From Chloroflexota bacterium (GTDB lineage Bacteria; Chloroflexota; FW602-bin22; JAMCYS01): 8,418 bases of DNA. Shown here in pieces: positions 6,144 through 8,418 of this stretch. The translations under genes were made by a program, and so were the position numbers. The notes beneath the pieces are model-generated. The model saw only the letters and a program-made list of their open reading frames with translations. It did not search any database and was not told the origin of the DNA. Each line of letters opens with the position of its first letter. The first letter of the stretch is position 1. The stretch covers positions 1 to 8,418 of the forward strand of contig JAJZQK010000113.1 of the NCBI GenBank assembly GCA_021847625.1, written 5' to 3'.

Positions 6144-7133
6144 TTGGGAGTTCAGAAACCCAGTTACAGGGTGATCGAAGGTTGGGAGCAGCTGCCGGAA
6201 GGCTACCACCACCTCGACGTAGCCGGCATCTCGGTCGACTCAAAGGACAGGGTCTACGTCCTGACCCGGTCCGAGCCGCGGGTGCTTGTGTACGAGCGTG
6301 ATGGATCTTTCGTTACTTCCTGGGGTGAGGGCACGTTCACCAACCGCACCCACGGCCTGACGATCGGCCCCGACGGCTCGATCTTCTGTGTCGACGACGG
6401 CGACCACACGGTCCGCAAGTTCTCGCCCGACGGCAAGCTCTTGATGATGATCGGCCACGTGGGCATTGCCACGGATACCGGCTACGACGGCAAGACCATC
6501 GATAGCATCAAGCGCGGCGGCGGCCCCTTCAACCGGCCGACCAACGTGGCGGTCGCGCCCAACGGCGAACTGTACGTCGCCGACGGCTACGGCAACTGCC
6601 AGGTCCATCGTTTCACGGCGGTCGGCCAGCTCATCCAATCGTGGGGCGAGCCGGGCACCGGGCCGGGCCAGTTCCACCTGCCGCACGGCATCGCCGTCGA
6701 TCCCGAGGGGCGCGTGTGGGTCACCGATCGCGAGAACGACCGCATCCAAATCTTCAGCCCCGACGGCAAATTCCTCGAGGAGTGGACCGACGTCCAGCGC
6801 CCGACGCAGGTGCGCATCGACCCCGAGCGGGGGCTCGTCTACGTCTCGGAGAACTGGTGGCGGAAGGGCGATACGTCTTTCGTCCATGGGCCGATCGAAG
6901 AGGCCCACTACGGCCGCGTGAGCATCTTCGACCTCGACGGCCACGTGCTCACGCGCTGGGGTGGCAAAGGCTGTGATCCGACGGCTGCCGGCTTCTTCAG
7001 CGCGCCGCACGAGCTGTGCGTCGACTCGCACGGCGACATGTACGTGGGCGAGGTCACCTGGTCGCACGCCGTGAAGCTCGGGTTGATCGCCGAGGACGCC
7101 CACACCTTCCAGAAGTTCGAGCGGATCGACTAA
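6144..7133 (+). CDS. NHL-repeat six-bladed beta-propeller protein, peptidyl-alpha-hydroxyglycine alpha-amidating lyase-like
   Basis: The 329-residue product (TTG start) consists of NHL repeats throughout, with signatures such as GLTIGPDGSIFCVDDGDHTV, NVAVAPNGELYVADG, GIAVDPEGRVWVTDREN and ELCVDSHGDMYVGE. This is a six-bladed propeller. The order of key residues follows the lyase domain (PAL) of animal peptide-amidating enzyme. H88 (in DHTVRKF), H181 (LPHGIAV) and H289 (APHELCV) sit where PAL has its three zinc histidines; Y149 (DGYGN) and R196 (DREN) match its catalytic Tyr and Arg. PAL cleaves peptidyl-alpha-hydroxyglycine to an amide and glyoxylate. Bacterial relatives are common but their substrates are unknown, so that reaction is not claimed. 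There is no signal peptide or membrane segment, so it is probably cytoplasmic. It is a single-gene unit with its own promoter and terminator. The fold is sure and the PAL resemblance likely. Confidence 0.88.
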   Translation: MGVQKPSYRVIEGWEQLPEGYHHLDVAGISVDSKDRVYVLTRSEPRVLVYERDGSFVTSWGEGTFTNRTHGLTIGPDGSIFCVDDGDHTVRKFSPDGKLLMMIGHVGIATDTGYDGKTIDSIKRGGGPFNRPTNVAVAPNGELYVADGYGNCQVHRFTAVGQLIQSWGEPGTGPGQFHLPHGIAVDPEGRVWVTDRENDRIQIFSPDGKFLEEWTDVQRPTQVRIDPERGLVYVSENWWRKGDTSFVHGPIEEAHYGRVSIFDLDGHVLTRWGGKGCDPTAAGFFSAPHELCVDSHGDMYVGEVTWSHAVKLGLIAEDAHTFQKFERID

Positions 7134-7155
7134 GCGGCGCCATTCTCGGTAGAAT
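7126..7155 (+). promoter_or_regulatory. Weak promoter candidate at the end of the NHL gene
   Basis: TAGAAT (7150-7155, 5 of 6 to consensus) follows TCGACT (7126-7131, 4 of 6) with an 18-base spacer, overlapping the NHL stop codon. The surrounding GGTAGAATACTGG (7148-7160) is nearly repeated at the sulfatase promoter. A transcript from here would end at the terminator at 7222, giving an RNA of about 90 bases. It contains AGGAG (7163-7167) and a seven-codon GTG frame (7172-7195). Confidence 0.25.
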
Positions 7156-7176
7156 ACTGGGCAGGAGATTTGTGCA

Positions 7177-7191
7177 CTGGCGGTCCGCCAG
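7177..7191. repeat. Short palindrome CTGGCGG-T-CCGCCAG
   Basis: Seven bases pair perfectly across a single central base. In RNA it would form a 5-bp stem with a 5-base loop. It lies between the NHL stop codon and the terminator. It may help termination or be an operator; nothing further can be said. Confidence 0.4.
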
Positions 7192-7221
7192 GTAATCCGC
7201 AAAGCCACCGTTCACGATCAT

Positions 7222-7254
7222 TCCCCCGGACGCACTGTCCGGGGGATTGTTTGG
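7222..7254 (+). terminator. Intrinsic terminator after the NHL gene
   Basis: TCCCCCGGAC (7222-7231) and GTCCGGGGGA (7237-7246) form a perfect 10-bp GC-rich stem with the 5-base loop GCACT. The T-rich tail TTGTTTGG follows. This is the clearest Rho-independent terminator in the window. It lies about 90 bases after the NHL stop and insulates the sulfatase-like gene. Confidence 0.85.
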
Positions 7255-7316
7255 TCCCTGTGCCATTCCGACCATGCGATCGACCGCGATCACGCTTGTC
7301 CCTGATGGTTATGAGA

Positions 7317-7345
7317 TTGACGCTCGGGCGTTGGCATGGTAGCCT
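7317..7345 (+). promoter_or_regulatory. Extended -10 promoter for the sulfatase-like gene
   Basis: TTGACG (7317-7322, 5 of 6) and TAGCCT (7340-7345) are 17 bases apart, with TGG before the -10. An overlapping alternative is TTGGCA (7331-7336) with TACAAA (7355-7360), spacer 18. Either gives a leader of about 110-125 bases to the GTG start. No other likely gene lies in 7255-7476. Confidence 0.5.
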
Positions 7346-7363
7346 ACTGGTGGCTACAAATGC
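7334..7363. repeat. Imperfect dyad over the sulfatase promoter -10
   Basis: GTAGCC (7339-7344) and GGCTAC (7352-7357) are perfect reverse complements around TACTGGT. Outside them GCAT (7334-7337) and ATGC (7360-7363) also pair, with one and two unpaired bases between the arms. It covers the -10 and probable start of transcription, as a repressor operator would. Confidence 0.4.
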
Positions 7364-7465
7364 GAATCTGCCCCGAGGTCGGGCACCGGTTGGGGACGCG
7401 GGCGGGCCAAATGCGTCCTCGTCAGGTAGCCACTTCGGGTGCACAGTAACAGTGAGGATTGACTG

Positions 7466-7472
7466 AGGAGGG
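7466..7472 (+). promoter_or_regulatory. Shine-Dalgarno AGGAGGG selecting GTG 7477
   Basis: AGGAGGG at 7466-7472 stands 4 bases before GTG 7477. The other GTG, at 7475, is followed at once by TGA in its own frame. The sulfatase homology (NVIVVMLDSLGA) begins directly after GTG 7477. Confidence 0.8.
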
Positions 7473-7476
7473 ACGT

Positions 7477-8418
7477 GTGAAGAAGAACGTCATCGTTGTC
7501 ATGCTGGACAGCCTGGGGGCCAATTACGTGGGCTGCTACGGCAATAAGTGGATCAAGACTCCCAACATGGACCGCCTAGCCAGGGAGGGGGTGCTCTTCG
7601 AGAACAACTACATCGAGGGCCTGCCGACGGTGCCTTGCCGCCGCACGATGTTCACCGGGCGCTATCACCTGCCTGCCAAGGGCTGGTCGGCCCTGGACAT
7701 GGACGACACCACCATCGCCGACCTCTGCTGGGGACGGCCCATCGACACCGCGCTCGTCTTTGACTGCCCGATGTACCGCCTGCCGAAGTTCGGCTATTCT
7801 CGGGGCTTCGACAAGGTCTGGTTCACCCATGGCCACGAGTCCGACCACGATTACTTCTCCCAAGATCCGCTGCTCCACCTCGACGCGCGTGACTTCGTCG
7901 AAGACCACGTCCTGGAGACCACCGACAAGGTGCTGGGCGGAAAGGTCATGGAGCCGCTGCTCTACGAGATGAGCTGCCACCTGCGGGAGAGCCAGTACTG
8001 GAAGAGCGAAGAGGACCAGATGGCTCCGCGGACGATGAAGGCGGCTGTTGATTACCTGAAGAAGGCGGACCGCAACAAGCAGTTCTTCCTTTGGGTGGAC
8101 AGTTTTGACCCCCACGAGCCCTGGGACCCACCCAGCGTCTACGACCCGGACCTGAAGTGCCCCTACGACCCCGACTACAAGGGTAAGGATATGTTCCTGC
8201 CGGTGATCGGCGAGGTTGCCGGCATCTACACCGAGGAGGAGCTTCATCACATCAGGATGCTCTATGCCGAGAAGGTGACGATGGTCGACAAGTGGCTCGG
8301 CTACCTGATGGACCAGGTCAGGGCAATGGGTCTGGAGGAGGACACCCTCTTCATGGTCGTCTCGGACCACGGCGAGCCGATGGGCAATGGCAAGCATGGG
8401 CACGGGATCATGCGCAAG
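7477..8418 (+). CDS. Sulfatase-like hydrolase of the alkaline phosphatase superfamily, Thr at the nucleophile position (3' cut by window edge)
   Basis: The frame is open from GTG 7477 to the right edge (314 residues; full family members have about 450-550). The N-terminus NVIVVMLDSLGANYVGCYGN is typical of sulfatases, with metal ligand D11. VSDHGE follows (D297/H298), and then KHGHG (H307/H309) near the window end. The sulfatase signature C/S-x-P-x-R is here T51-V52-P53-C54-R55, exactly in register with TGR at 60-62. Sulfatases need Cys or Ser there to make formylglycine, so this protein should not be a classical sulfatase. Thr is the nucleophile of nucleotide pyrophosphatase/phosphodiesterases in the same superfamily, so a phosphodiester or phosphonate-ester substrate is possible (inference). 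There is no signal peptide: charged KKN is followed by a core beta strand, so the protein is probably cytoplasmic. It has its own promoter, and the upstream terminator separates it from the NHL gene. Confidence 0.88.
   Translation, partial: MKKNVIVVMLDSLGANYVGCYGNKWIKTPNMDRLAREGVLFENNYIEGLPTVPCRRTMFTGRYHLPAKGWSALDMDDTTIADLCWGRPIDTALVFDCPMYRLPKFGYSRGFDKVWFTHGHESDHDYFSQDPLLHLDARDFVEDHVLETTDKVLGGKVMEPLLYEMSCHLRESQYWKSEEDQMAPRTMKAAVDYLKKADRNKQFFLWVDSFDPHEPWDPPSVYDPDLKCPYDPDYKGKDMFLPVIGEVAGIYTEEELHHIRMLYAEKVTMVDKWLGYLMDQVRAMGLEEDTLFMVVSDHGEPMGNGKHGHGIMRK

Noticed and set aside
6240..7208. Long open frame on the - strand (322 codons) opposite the NHL gene
   Set aside because: It is an antisense shadow of a GC-rich gene: Val/Asp/Ala-rich, no similarity to any family, no ribosome binding site, while the + strand has clear NHL repeats.
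7170..7466. + strand frame of 98 codons starting at TTG 7170
   Set aside because: It reads straight through the intrinsic terminator and the sulfatase promoter, and the product looks random.
7576..8403. Long open frame on the - strand (275 codons) opposite the sulfatase-like gene
   Set aside because: The + strand frame carries sulfatase motifs and a good start. The antisense product is low-complexity and unrecognisable.
1..8418. CRISPR array, tRNA, rRNA, insertion sequence, toxin-antitoxin or defence cassette
   Set aside because: I found no regular repeats, cloverleaf, transposase or pair of small stop-start-coupled genes. Gene order looks chromosomal, and I cannot support a previously undescribed multi-gene system here.

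Overview
The window is GC-rich bacterial DNA with six genes on the + strand, two of them cut by the window edges, and one decayed gene remnant on the - strand. Strong Shine-Dalgarno sequences, several non-ATG starts, a bacterial PolX with a PHP domain, RNase J instead of an obvious RNase E, an NHL-propeller enzyme and a variant sulfatase suggest a free-living, probably uncultured lineage of the Armatimonadota / Planctomycetota / Chloroflexota kind. That placement is inference only; no marker gene here fixes the phylum.

Left part (1-2846): the C-terminal part of a thiamine-diphosphate enzyme of the acetolactate synthase family, then about 300 bases without a gene but with three closely spaced inverted repeats, then polX. 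The polX frame extends upstream of its first ATG. The only well-placed start is an ATT codon 6 bases after GGAGGT, which restores the usual PolX N-terminus and a 576-residue length.

Middle part (2847-5460): RNase J followed after 20 bases by an adenylate-kinase-family enzyme, almost certainly one transcript. RNase J releases nucleoside monophosphates when it degrades RNA from the 5' end, and the kinase could rephosphorylate them. The kinase is unusual: three CxxC pairs in its LID region and altered acceptor-site residues.

Right part (5461-8418): a gene-poor stretch of about 680 bases holds a - strand remnant of an NAD synthetase C-terminus, broken by a TAG, and then a promoter flanked by a dyad. 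These lead into a TTG-started NHL six-bladed-propeller protein that resembles peptidyl-hydroxyglycine amidating lyase in its metal and catalytic residues. A strong terminator separates it from a second promoter and a sulfatase-like hydrolase that runs off the window. In that hydrolase a threonine replaces the formylglycine-forming Cys/Ser.

I see no CRISPR array, tRNA, rRNA, insertion sequence or evident defence or secretion cassette. The best leads are the ATT start of polX, the odd kinase beside RNase J, the nucleophile-swapped sulfatase homologue and the operator-like dyads around the promoters.
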